From assembly GCA_900320865.1 (NCBI GenBank), contig ONTT01000014.1:1-50889 (forward strand): DNA of 50,889 nucleotides, written 5' to 3'. This DNA comes from an uncultured Bacteroidales bacterium. Lineage in GTDB: Bacteria; Bacteroidota; Bacteroidia; Bacteroidales; Paludibacteraceae. Position 1 is the first letter of the stretch, and the number at the start of each line of letters is the position of its first letter. The position numbers were made by a program, and so were the translations under genes. Under the pieces are notes generated by a model. It had not been told where the DNA came from. It saw nothing but the letters and a program-made list of their open reading frames with translations, and searched no databases. Shown here in pieces: positions 43,044 to 50,889 of the stretch.

Positions 43044-44764
43044 TCTGCGCCCTTCTCTGTTTCAGGAGTCTCAGCCGGAGTCTCTGTTTCTTCCAGCGTC
43101 AAAGCCGGATTAGCCTCCGTCTCGGTAACCTCCATTACTTCCTCTGCCGTTACTTCCTCTTTCGTGATATACTTATAGATGCCATATCCGCCTAAACCCA
43201 AGATAATCAGCAGCAGAATAACCAGACATATCTTACCTGCCGGGCTCTTCTTGACCGGGTTCTTCGTGAAGGGGAAACGAACCTGCTCGGTCAACTTCAG
43301 TCCGAACGGAACAGAGATGATCGCATCTGCGTTCACCGCCCAACCATTCGCATTCAGCACCGGAGCTAAGTTACGGCGACGTAACTTCATCCAGGCCATA
43401 ATCATACTCGGTCCGCTGATGACCAGCAAGATGCAGATAAATACAATGATCAGCTGCCACCAATTGAGCGAAGCCAAACCACCTGCTACAGCAGCCAAGG
43501 CCGTACCTATCATACCTAACGCCATACCGATGGCAGCAAAGATACCGGCGAACTTGGCGATATCGAATGCCGGTTTCTTCTCCGCATTCGGATTAGCTGC
43601 AGCATCTGCTTTAGCCGTCATGTCGTCAAAAGCTTTAGCGTCTTTCTCGGCTGCCGACTTGTTGATCTTATCCTCTACCCATTTCGCCATCTTGCGATAC
43701 GGAGTCCAGAACGCCTGACGAATGGAGATCGGGTTCTCTATGATCTTGAAGACCGTCGCATCGTAATCCAGACCGTCGTTATCGTAGAAGATACCGTTCT
43801 TACCTACACTCAGGTTCTTGATCTCACCCTGCGTCATAGCGGCCACGATCTGCAACTTCTTACCCGTCTTCTTGTTCTCGCAGTTGCAGTATAGCAAATA
43901 CATTCCGCTTAACGGAGCCTGGCTGTCATGTTTCGCCAAGTCATTCACGCGAATACATAATTTACATGCACGCTGGTCCAGGATCAACGTACCTGCCTGG
44001 AACGAAGCCACCGTCTTCTCGTCGTTATCGTAGAAGTCCTCAAGGGTCACGAAGTTACGCAGCAGGCGATAGAAATCACGATGGAGCAACAGCAACTTAC
44101 GCAGCGGTTCAAACTCTGCCTTCGCCGCAGCCAACGCATCTGCATTCGCCGTCTCCGCCGCAGCCTTAGCCGCTTCCCAGTCCGCAATCTGCTTACCCAT
44201 CTCAACGAATTTCTTCTCTGTCATACCGGGCTTCGGAGCATCTTCCGGAATAAGCGCCAAGCCCAGTTTCTGCAGTTTCTCCTGCTCGAAATAAGCGGCG
44301 TATTCAGCACTCTTCTCCTTATATGCCGCAATCACATCGGCCTCCAACGGAGCTGCCGGTACTTCCTGCGCCTCTATCGTTACCGCATCTATTGCCGCCT
44401 GTACGTCCGCAAGGGCCACTTTTCCTTCTTTCTGTAACCTGTCACCTATAACCCGTATCCCCTCGTCAGCAATATTTTCAATAGTGATGACATCGCTCTG
44501 CTCAAATAAACTCTGCGGGTCTTTCAAAGTCGCGCACAGCCATTCGGCCGTAGCTACCACCTCTTTCAGACGCAACTGACCATCTCCGTCCTGATCCATC
44601 AGACTCAGCGAATCAGAACTGATCTCCAGACCGTTCACAGGACAACTCAGCACGGTCCACATCTTCTTATCCAACTCGCCCAAATGACGGATATCCTCCG
44701 CCGATTGAATGCATACGCGGGTCACTCCACCCACATTCGCAAAACTCCATTTGTAATTAGCCAT
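43040..44764 (-). CDS. EF-hand membrane protein of unknown function
   Basis: 574 residues. A complete EF-hand loop [12 protein letters not shown] sits near residues 57-68. The middle is Ala/Glu-rich and helical. Two to three transmembrane segments follow ([20 protein letters not shown] and [20 protein letters not shown] near 405-450, [20 protein letters not shown] near 515-535). The C-terminus is very acidic and Thr/Pro-rich. Calcium sensing at the membrane is possible. I do not know a named family. It leads a two-gene operon with the M23 peptidase, which suggests a cell-wall role. Confidence 0.7.
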   Translation of the reverse strand: MANYKWSFANVGGVTRVCIQSAEDIRHLGELDKKMWTVLSCPVNGLEISSDSLSLMDQDGDGQLRLKEVVATAEWLCATLKDPQSLFEQSDVITIENIADEGIRVIGDRLQKEGKVALADVQAAIDAVTIEAQEVPAAPLEADVIAAYKEKSAEYAAYFEQEKLQKLGLALIPEDAPKPGMTEKKFVEMGKQIADWEAAKAAAETANADALAAAKAEFEPLRKLLLLHRDFYRLLRNFVTLEDFYDNDEKTVASFQAGTLILDQRACKLCIRVNDLAKHDSQAPLSGMYLLYCNCENKKTGKKLQIVAAMTQGEIKNLSVGKNGIFYDNDGLDYDATVFKIIENPISIRQAFWTPYRKMAKWVEDKINKSAAEKDAKAFDDMTAKADAAANPNAEKKPAFDIAKFAGIFAAIGMALGMIGTALAAVAGGLASLNWWQLIIVFICILLVISGPSMIMAWMKLRRRNLAPVLNANGWAVNADAIISVPFGLKLTEQVRFPFTKNPVKKSPAGKICLVILLLIILGLGGYGIYKYITKEEVTAEEVMEVTETEANPALTLEETETPAETPETEKGAE

Positions 44765-44802
44765 ATTGATTGATTTTAACTATTTGCCCATAAATTGCGG
44801 TG

Positions 44803-44833
44803 CAAAATTACAACTTTTTTTGCATTTATGCAA
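44803..44833 (-). promoter_or_regulatory. Promoter of the EF-hand/M23 operon
   Basis: Minus strand TTG (44833-44831), 20 nt, TAATTTTG (44810-44803). It is back to back with the promoter at 44861-44891. Confidence 0.75.
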
Positions 44834-44860
44834 ATTTTGGTACATTTTTTTGCATTTTTG

Positions 44861-44891
44861 TTGCATATGTCGAAAAAAAGTATTATCTTTG
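44861..44891 (+). promoter_or_regulatory. Promoter of the beta-helix gene
   Basis: TTG (44861-44863), 20 nt, TATCTTTG (44884-44891). Confidence 0.75.
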
Positions 44892-44911
44892 CGCGTCAAA
44901 TTTGCAGTACC

Positions 44912-44959
44912 ATGAAACATCCTTGCTCCTTATCTCTTATTATATGCGTAACCGTCTGA
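44912..44959 (+). CDS. Short upstream ORF, 15 codons
   Basis: The first ATG after the promoter opens MKHPCSLSLIICVTV and stops at 44957-44959, overlapping the main start (44944) by 16 bp in another frame. It could couple translation, or be the original signal-peptide start made separate by a frameshift. Only position and a signal-like composition support it. Confidence 0.3.
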   Translation: MKHPCSLSLIICVTV

Positions 44960-47900
44960 TACTTTGGATAGCCCTTCTGGCTTCGTGCGTTTCGTTATAC
45001 GGAGCGACACCGATCATGCTGGTTAGCGAAACGGATACTGCGTATTATGAGACCTTCCCTGATGCCCTCAAAAAGGCGAACAAACAGCCTTCCGCCCGAC
45101 TAACCCTGTTGGACGATGTCTCTTTCGAAGGCAAAGCTGCCGTACAGACGATTAAGACCAACCTCTCCATCGACCTCAACGGATATACCCTCGGCGATAG
45201 CCTTACTTCCGACCGACTCTTCTCCTTGGCGATCGACTCTCTCACCTTGCGTATCTTCTCTTCTCGTCCTAATGGACGAATCCGTATGGCCGCTAAGCGC
45301 AACGGCTCTATCTATGCCGTCTATTGCACGAAAGGTCGTCTGGAGATCGAAGACATCACCATCGAGGGTTCCAACACCGCCGAGGATGCCACAGCCTACC
45401 CCAATGCCGGAGCACGCGGCGTGTATGTAGGTGCGTATAGCACGCTTGCGATGAATCATTGCGTTATCTCTTTGGAGAGTCATGGAGTAGCGAATACCCT
45501 CTTCGCGGCAGGAGATGCCAAATCGGCCGGACGAATGGATGTGCGCAACTGCCGTTTCACAATCCGGGCGGTCAAAGGTTCGTCGGCTGTCTATTGCTTC
45601 TCTGCCCTCACCATGGATAGTTGCGAGCTCGATGTGCAAACCGAACTCAATGCCTATGGCATTAACATGCAGGCCTATAACAAAGATCTGCATTGGACCG
45701 ATACCGCTCGCGTGACCAACACCCGCATGACAGCCGTCAGCAGCACCAAAGGAGCCTATGGTATCCAGTCGAAAGGGCATCTCTATTTAGCGAATGACTC
45801 CCTCTATGCCCAAACGACGTACGAGAACTGTTACGCGCTCTATATGAGTCAGGACTCCATGTCTTGTTCTGCCGTTAACTGCTCGTTCAACGCACGAGGA
45901 ACAAACACCGCCCTGGCGAAGAATGTCATTGGTGCATCGGCCAACAGCACCTCTCGTCTCACGCTCCACGACTGCGATCTCATCACCGAAGGTGGAGATG
46001 GTACGCGAGGTATTCGCGCATTGGGCGATACCAAGTCGGCCTGCATCGCCGATATCCGTCGTTGCCGAATCATCGCCCATGGAGAGAAAAACAGTTATGG
46101 TATCTCGTGTTACGGCACGTCCTTCATCGAAAACTGTAGCATCGAGGTAGTGGCTTCTGCGGGCACCTATGCCTACGGCATCCAGGTCAATAACTTCAAA
46201 GATACCACGACTCTTCAGGATGCCGAAGCCACGATCAACCATGTCACGATTCATGGCCAAGCCGTCGACCGCTTCTATGGTATTTATACCAAAGCGCCGC
46301 TGGTCCTCTCGCGCGATACCATCGTCGGCAAGACCGAACGCGACTACGGCATGGGGTTCTACACCCAGAACGACTCCGCCCATTTCCTCCTCGATAGCTG
46401 TTCTTTTAACGTAGAAACGGGTTACGTCCATGCCTATGGCGCCTATATCTATCGCGGGCATCTCACCGCCTCCGATTGTTCCTTCTCGGCTACCGGCCGA
46501 CAGAGCGTCTGGTGTCTTTATGTCAACCGCTCTACGCAGGCTGATATCGTCAACTGCACGATAACCGCCGAAGGAAGGGAAGGAGCTTCCGGTATCTATG
46601 CCGCAGGAGATGCTACCTCCAAATCCCACATCCACATCCAGGGGAGCGAGATCAACAGCAGAGCGAAAACCAAAGTCTATGGTATCCAGCTTTACTGCAA
46701 AGGTCAAATAGCCAACTGTAAGATGAATGTGCAAGCTGATTCTTCTGCCTATGGCGTCTATGCCACCAACACCTGTGATACGGTCGATATACGCGGCTGT
46801 TACCTAAAGGTAAACGCATCCAAAGACTACGGACCTGTTAATCGTCTCTCTTCCCTCGTCGGCCGACTGACCATCCAAAGCGGTTTCTATACCGACGACA
46901 CCAATCTCAAGATGTACCTCCCCTCCGATACCTGCGGCGTCTATCGTTTACGCAGCGGTGTGGAGTTTAACCAAGGTTATCGCTATACGATACGTGATGC
47001 CGAGAACCCCGGTCTGTCCGTTGCGGCCGTCTATGATGCGGAGAAAGTGTCGCTCATCGGGCGCTTCAACAGTCTGACCGATGCCCTCACCTATATCTCG
47101 TACGACCCCGCTAAGACCTATACCATCGTCCTCACGGCCGACCTTCGTCTGGGTCCTGCTACCTATCGTATTCCGGCCAATGCCACACTCGTGGTTCCGT
47201 ACATGGAGGATCAGAAAGAAGCCATGGGAATCCGTCCCAGACGAGCTGCTGCGGTCTCCTATCTCAAACCCTTCGAATACGTCCGCCTCACGCTCAAAGA
47301 AGGTGCACACCTCCTCGTCGAAGGAGCACTCGAAGTGAGTGGTGTGCAGAAGACAACGTATGAATACCAAGGCTGTGTCTCCAGCGACTACGGCTACGGA
47401 CGCATCCATATGTTACCAGGTTCTTCCATCACCCTCGTCGATAACGCCCGACTGCACGCGTGGGGATATATCACCGGCCCGGGAACGATTACCGCCCAAG
47501 CCGGCTCTGCCGTCTACGAACTGCTGCAGATCGGCGAATGGAAAGGCGGAACGGTCATCTATCAGATGATTAACAATCCCAAACGGGTCTACCCGCTCAC
47601 CCATTTCTTCTACCAGAATATCGAATCGCCTATCACCTATCTGGCCGGAGCCAAAGCCTTTGGGTCCGCCTACGTATCCGTACAGGGCGCCAGTCTTGCG
47701 TGCGATAATATCCGACTCATCTCCGATCAGGATGCTCTGTTCATCATGCGCAATAGCACGAATGCCTCGGTCAGCAAGGTCTATGACCCGCTTACCGACC
47801 GCGTCACATGGGCTACGAATGGCGATGCTGCGCTTAGCGAACTGAGTATCATTCTCAAAATGGGAACGATGGACTTCTCGCTCTATTCCTCTCAGTATAT

Positions 47901-48570
47901 CCTGCCCGTCAGCACCTATATGACCATCCGCGCCGAGAGCGGTACTCTTACCGTCGAACACGATGTCTCCCTCTTACCCGGAGCACAAGTGGAAGTGGCA
48001 CCCGGAGCACAAGCCATCATCCCCCAAAACACCAAACTCTATGTCTACGACATAGATGACTGGGGTACATGGGCGGACCAAAAGCAATCTACCATCAATT
48101 ATTCGCCCAGTTGGACCATCTGTCCGCGCGATACGATGCAACCTTCTGCACGAATGATCATCGGCGGAGAACTGACGGTCGAAGGTTCCCTTTATACCAC
48201 CGAACATAACGCCGAGATCCTCGGCACAGACGAAGCGGACGGACAGATCTTCTTCGTCAATCCACCGCGTCAACAGGACTCGATCTATCAGGTTACCGGC
48301 GGAGGATTCGACTTCGTCTATACCGGCGCCGCCCTCAACCCTGCCATGCTCATGAATGCCGATAGCACCTTCGTCGCTACCCAAGGCATCAAAGCCGGAG
48401 CACTCTTCACCTATCAGGACGGTCATTGGACCTGCCCGCCGGGTTCGTTTGAAGGCATAGAGAACACCTCTTCCTCTACACCATCCGGCCGTCTCATTCT
48501 CCAAAACGGCCAACTTTTCATCCTCCTCCCCGACGGCCGGCGCTTCTCTCTCCTCGGCCAAAAATGGTAA
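44944..48570 (+). CDS. Large secreted right-handed beta-helix protein with T9SS-like tail
   Basis: ATG 44944 gives 1208 residues with a signal peptide (LILWIALLASCVSLYGA). Roughly residues 40-650 are parallel beta-helix coils, with repeated motifs such as SYGISCYGTSFIENCSIEV, AYGIQVNNF, YGIYTKAPLVLS and YGVYATNTCDTVDIRGC. The rest is beta-rich without a clear family. The end, GRLILQNGQLFILLPDGRRF SLLGQKW, resembles the short C-terminal sorting tail (LRNGQIYIL...YxLxGQxx) of Bacteroidota type IX secretion substrates. It would be surface-exposed or released. Catalytic residues for a lyase are not evident. Confidence 0.78.
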   Translation: MRNRLILWIALLASCVSLYGATPIMLVSETDTAYYETFPDALKKANKQPSARLTLLDDVSFEGKAAVQTIKTNLSIDLNGYTLGDSLTSDRLFSLAIDSLTLRIFSSRPNGRIRMAAKRNGSIYAVYCTKGRLEIEDITIEGSNTAEDATAYPNAGARGVYVGAYSTLAMNHCVISLESHGVANTLFAAGDAKSAGRMDVRNCRFTIRAVKGSSAVYCFSALTMDSCELDVQTELNAYGINMQAYNKDLHWTDTARVTNTRMTAVSSTKGAYGIQSKGHLYLANDSLYAQTTYENCYALYMSQDSMSCSAVNCSFNARGTNTALAKNVIGASANSTSRLTLHDCDLITEGGDGTRGIRALGDTKSACIADIRRCRIIAHGEKNSYGISCYGTSFIENCSIEVVASAGTYAYGIQVNNFKDTTTLQDAEATINHVTIHGQAVDRFYGIYTKAPLVLSRDTIVGKTERDYGMGFYTQNDSAHFLLDSCSFNVETGYVHAYGAYIYRGHLTASDCSFSATGRQSVWCLYVNRSTQADIVNCTITAEGREGASGIYAAGDATSKSHIHIQGSEINSRAKTKVYGIQLYCKGQIANCKMNVQADSSAYGVYATNTCDTVDIRGCYLKVNASKDYGPVNRLSSLVGRLTIQSGFYTDDTNLKMYLPSDTCGVYRLRSGVEFNQGYRYTIRDAENPGLSVAAVYDAEKVSLIGRFNSLTDALTYISYDPAKTYTIVLTADLRLGPATYRIPANATLVVPYMEDQKEAMGIRPRRAAAVSYLKPFEYVRLTLKEGAHLLVEGALEVSGVQKTTYEYQGCVSSDYGYGRIHMLPGSSITLVDNARLHAWGYITGPGTITAQAGSAVYELLQIGEWKGGTVIYQMINNPKRVYPLTHFFYQNIESPITYLAGAKAFGSAYVSVQGASLACDNIRLISDQDALFIMRNSTNASVSKVYDPLTDRVTWATNGDAALSELSIILKMGTMDFSLYSSQYILPVSTYMTIRAESGTLTVEHDVSLLPGAQVEVAPGAQAIIPQNTKLYVYDIDDWGTWADQKQSTINYSPSWTICPRDTMQPSARMIIGGELTVEGSLYTTEHNAEILGTDEADGQIFFVNPPRQQDSIYQVTGGGFDFVYTGAALNPAMLMNADSTFVATQGIKAGALFTYQDGHWTCPPGSFEGIENTSSSTPSGRLILQNGQLFILLPDGRRFSLLGQKW

Positions 48571-48907
48571 TTTTTGCCCAAAATAACATTTTGTCACACA
48601 AAAAGTGCAGAAAAATTTGCGTATGTGAAATTTTTGTAGTAATTTTGCACGCTTTTTTCGCTCCAGAAGGTATTGGGGCCCCCGGAAATCTGCCGATTTT
48701 TGGGGAGAGCGGAGCTGCTTCGAGTACTTCCTACTAAAACGGAGTTTTGGTACACGTACGAGGAGTTTGCCCGCGAGAAAAAAGGCTAATTTATTGTTTA
48801 ACTTTTAACGGGAATTCGGAATTTGGTGTTTAGTGATTTGCGATGAAGATATTCATTATTCATTAATCATTATTCATTAAAATTTTGTTTCCCCACAATT
48901 CTACCAC
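48571..48907 (+). promoter_or_regulatory. Promoter and long structured leader of rpsA
   Basis: TTG (48617-48619), 20 nt, TAATTTTG (48640-48647), so the transcript begins near 48654 and the leader is about 250 nt. Inside it TACTAAAAC (48732-48740), loop GGA, GTTTTGGTA (48744-48752) form a 9-bp stem with one G-T pair, enclosed by GTAC (48724-48727) / GTAC (48756-48759). Near the start codon are heptamers ATTCATT (48851-48878). Autogenous control by S1 is a reasonable guess. Confidence 0.6.
48851..48878. repeat. Heptamer array (ATTCATT type) upstream of rpsA
   Basis: ATTCATT twice, AATCATT, ATTCATT, ending 29 bp before the rpsA ATG. Confidence 0.9.
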
Positions 48908-50719
48908 ATGGCAGAAAATCTTTCTCTCCAGAACTTCGACTGGGATGCCTATGAAGCACAAAAGCAAGGCACAAAAAACGAAGAAGAAATCCAAAAGTAT
49001 AACAACACGCTGAGCGCCATCAAGGACAACGAAGTCGTTGAGGGTACTGTTATCAGTATCAACAAGCGTGAGGTAGTTGTCAACGTAGGTTACAAATCCG
49101 ACGGTATCGTTCCGGCTTCTGAGTTCCGCTACAACCCGGACCTCAAGGTAGGCGACAAAGTAGAAGTCTACATCAAGAGCCAGGAGGACAAAAAAGGACA
49201 ACTCGTTCTTTCGCACAATGAGGCACGTACTGCTAAAGCTTGGGACCGCGTTAACGAGGCTTACAACGCAGGTGAGATCGTTACCGGTTACATCAAATGG
49301 CGTTCGAAAGGCGGCATGATCGTGGACGTACTCGGTATGGAAGCATTCCTCCCGGGCAGCCAGATCGACGTGAAGCCGGTTCGTGACTACGACATCCTCG
49401 TAGGCAAGACCATGGAGTTCAAGATCGTTAAGCTGAATCCTGAGTTCCGCAACGTCGTTGTTTCGCACAAAGCACTCATCGAGGCTGAACTCGAGGCTCA
49501 AAAGGCTGAGATCGTCGGCAAGCTCGAGAAGGGTCAGGTACTCGAGGGTACCGTTAAGAACATCACCAACTATGGCGTATTCATCGACCTCGGTGGTGTG
49601 GACGGTCTCATTCATATTACCGACCTCAGCTGGGGCCGCGTAAACGACCCGCACGAGCTGTTGCAACTCGACCAGAAGATCAACGTCGTTATCCTCGACT
49701 TCGATGAGGAGAAGAAACGTATCGCGCTCGGTCTCAAGCAGTTGACTCCGCATCCTTGGGATGCTCTTGATCCTAACCTCAAAGTGGGCGACAAGGTTCA
49801 CGGTAAGGTAGTCGTAATGGCTGATTACGGAGCATTCGTTGAGATCGCAGAAGGCGTTGAGGGTCTTGTTCACGTATCTGAGATGAGCTGGAGCCAGCAC
49901 CTCCGTTCCGCTAACGACTTCTTGAAGGTTGGCGACGAGGTAGATGCTGTTATCCTGACACTCGACCGCGCTGAGCGTAAGATGAGCCTCGGTATCAAGC
50001 AACTCAAGGCTGATCCGTGGGCTAACGTAGAGACCAAGTACGCTGTGGGTACTCGTCACTGGGCTAAGGTTCGTAACTTCACCAACTTCGGTGTCTTTGT
50101 TGAGATCGAGGAAGGCGTTGACGGACTCATCCACATCAGCGACCTGAGCTGGACCAAGAAGATCAAACACCCGAATGAGTTCACCCAGATCGGCGCACAG
50201 ATCGAAGTTGTCGTTCTCGACATCGACGTAGCTAACCGCCGTCTGAGCTTGGGTCACAAGCAACTCGAGGAGAATCCTTGGGAGGAGCTCGAAGCTAAGT
50301 TCGGCGTGGACACCGTAGTTAACGGTAAAGTTGTTGAACTGACCGACAAGGGCGCTGTTGTTTCGCTCGAGGATGGCGTTGAGGCATTCTGCACCACCCG
50401 CCACCTCGCCAAAGAGGACAAGAGCCCGGTTGCTGTGGGTGACGAACTGCCGTTCAAGGTGATTGAGTTCAACCGTGACGCTAAGCGTATCCTCGTAAGC
50501 CACCTCCGCACATGGGAGGAGCGCAAAGAGGCAGCTCCGAAGGCAACTAAGAAAGCCGCTAAGGCTGAAGAACCCGCTCTCGACCTGCCGAAGGTAGAGA
50601 AGACCACCCTCGGTGATCTCTCCGCTCTCGCAGACCTCAAAGCTTCTATGGAAGCCGCAGAGGAGAAGCCGGCTAAGAAAGCAGCTGCTAAGAAAGCCAC
50701 CAAGAAGGATGCTGAGTAA
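48908..50719 (+). CDS. rpsA: 30S ribosomal protein S1
   Basis: 603 residues with about six S1 (OB-fold) repeats: GTVISINKREVVVNVGYKSD, GYIKWRSKGGMIVDVLGMEA, GTVKNITNYGVFIDLGGVDG, GKVVVMADYGAFVEIAEGVE, AKVRNFTNFGVFVEIEEGVD and GKVVELTDKGAVVSLEDGVE. The C-terminal tail is Lys/Ala-rich (KKAAAKKATKKDAE). S1 binds mRNA on the 30S subunit; in Bacteroidota, which seldom use Shine-Dalgarno pairing, its role in initiation is probably larger. Codon use is strongly biased as in highly expressed genes. Confidence 0.96.
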   Translation: MAENLSLQNFDWDAYEAQKQGTKNEEEIQKYNNTLSAIKDNEVVEGTVISINKREVVVNVGYKSDGIVPASEFRYNPDLKVGDKVEVYIKSQEDKKGQLVLSHNEARTAKAWDRVNEAYNAGEIVTGYIKWRSKGGMIVDVLGMEAFLPGSQIDVKPVRDYDILVGKTMEFKIVKLNPEFRNVVVSHKALIEAELEAQKAEIVGKLEKGQVLEGTVKNITNYGVFIDLGGVDGLIHITDLSWGRVNDPHELLQLDQKINVVILDFDEEKKRIALGLKQLTPHPWDALDPNLKVGDKVHGKVVVMADYGAFVEIAEGVEGLVHVSEMSWSQHLRSANDFLKVGDEVDAVILTLDRAERKMSLGIKQLKADPWANVETKYAVGTRHWAKVRNFTNFGVFVEIEEGVDGLIHISDLSWTKKIKHPNEFTQIGAQIEVVVLDIDVANRRLSLGHKQLEENPWEELEAKFGVDTVVNGKVVELTDKGAVVSLEDGVEAFCTTRHLAKEDKSPVAVGDELPFKVIEFNRDAKRILVSHLRTWEERKEAAPKATKKAAKAEEPALDLPKVEKTTLGDLSALADLKASMEAAEEKPAKKAAAKKATKKDAE

Positions 50720-50734
50720 CCGGAGAGTCTCCGG
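50720..50734 (+). terminator. Hairpin directly after rpsA
   Basis: CCGGAGAGTCTCCGG begins one base after the stop codon. The stem is 5-7 bp with a tight loop and no U-tract follows, so it may act in mRNA stability rather than termination. A 10-bp direct repeat GCCATTCGGT follows at 50744-50753 and 50783-50792. Confidence 0.4.
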
Positions 50735-50796
50735 ACACACTTAGCCATTCGGTTAAGGCTTTTGGTTAAACCAAGAGAGACGGCCATTCGGTGAGG

Positions 50797-50889
50797 TGAC
50801 CCCAAAAAGTTGGACAGATTATTAAATCTATTTGACTTGATTTTGAAAGTGAGTTCGGTATTGTACCGGGCTCATTTTCAATTTTAGTT
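50797..50889 (-). mobile_element. IS3-family insertion sequence, right end (partial)
   Basis: The element end reads TGACCCCAAAAAGTTGGACA on the + strand (50797-50816), a typical IS3/IS150-like terminus, followed by the end of a transposase on the minus strand. It is the opposite end of the element type seen at 1-94, in the same orientation. The visible depth into the element is 93 bp here and 94 bp on the left. Confidence 0.8.
50828..50889 (-). CDS. IS3-family transposase OrfB, C-terminal fragment
   Basis: On the minus strand the frame reads LKLKMSPVQYRTHFQNQVK and stops at 50828-50830, 12 bp inside the 20-bp terminus. K-x-SPVQYR-x-H is the usual end of IS3 OrfB integrases of Bacteroidota. 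The DDE catalytic core is outside the window. Confidence 0.78.
   Translation of the reverse strand, partial: LKLKMSPVQYRTHFQNQVK

Noticed and set aside
48863-50740. 625-codon open frame on the minus strand
   Set aside because: It is antisense to rpsA across its whole length; the strong codon bias of rpsA leaves the opposite frame free of stops. The protein sequence has no family resemblance.
1-50889. Composite transposon flanked by two IS copies
   Set aside because: The content is core housekeeping over 50 kb and the cuts at equal depth fit an assembly break better than a mobile unit.

Overview
The window reads as chromosomal DNA of an uncultured-type member of the Bacteroidales (phylum Bacteroidota). 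The evidence is ten promoters of the form TTG-N19/20-TAnnTTTG, few Shine-Dalgarno sites, and phylum-typical families: long NusB, Rpb6-type omega, DUF3276 PUR protein, YbbR, DUF4105/Lnb, DUF4494, GlsA/GlsB and a short T9SS-like C-terminal tail. Family-level placement is not possible by eye. I see no tRNA, rRNA, CRISPR array or prophage.

Layout. 1-94 and 50797-50889 are opposite ends of same-orientation IS3-family element(s), so the window looks like a contig cut at a repeat. 461-4351 holds a frameshifted C13 (legumain-like) peptidase lipoprotein, a second frameshifted lipoprotein, a 189-bp structured repeat element, an 8-bp satellite and a SUMF1-domain protein. Then come comM (-), valS, bamD, a second copy of the structured element, the omega subunit, coaBC and a DUF3276 gene (-). 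12233-25067 is a 13-gene run on the + strand: nusB, yajC, ybbR, a DegT aminotransferase, rpoN, a PAP2-like protein, Lnb-like DUF4105, a PafA-like probable pseudo-phosphatase, DUF4494, glsA, glsB, a YggS-HAD fusion and patB. 25047-34568 is a run on the - strand: a nitroreductase, pdxA, alaS, gtrA, a guanine deaminase, a lipoate ligase-like gene, an aspC-like aminotransferase and an AsmA-like protein. Then follow pepP (+), htpG (-), an outer-membrane barrel, two lipoproteins and rlmH (+), an M23/LysM peptidase and an EF-hand membrane protein (-), a secreted beta-helix protein (+) and rpsA (+).

How the genes fit together. Much of the content is informational housekeeping (valS, alaS, rpsA, rlmH, nusB, omega, rpoN). 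The + run joins it to envelope lipid work: the predicted Lnb N-acyltransferase, the GlsA/GlsB acyl-amino-acid lipid pair and a PAP2-like membrane protein. B6 chemistry recurs: pdxA, the YggS domain and three PLP aminotransferases.

The most striking feature is not a gene. Arrays of degenerate tandem heptamers (consensus different at every site) sit between genes, mostly next to start or stop codons. The same kind of array is found in frame inside coaBC, alaS, yggS and two signal peptides, and supplies the C-terminus of the lipoate ligase-like protein. A related nonamer (AAT-GRT-NNN, encoding Asn-Asp/Gly-X) occurs four times in valS and once at the end of pdxA. A second unusual feature is the pair of 187-189-bp elements with GGACGGCC ends and a hairpin kept by compensatory base changes.
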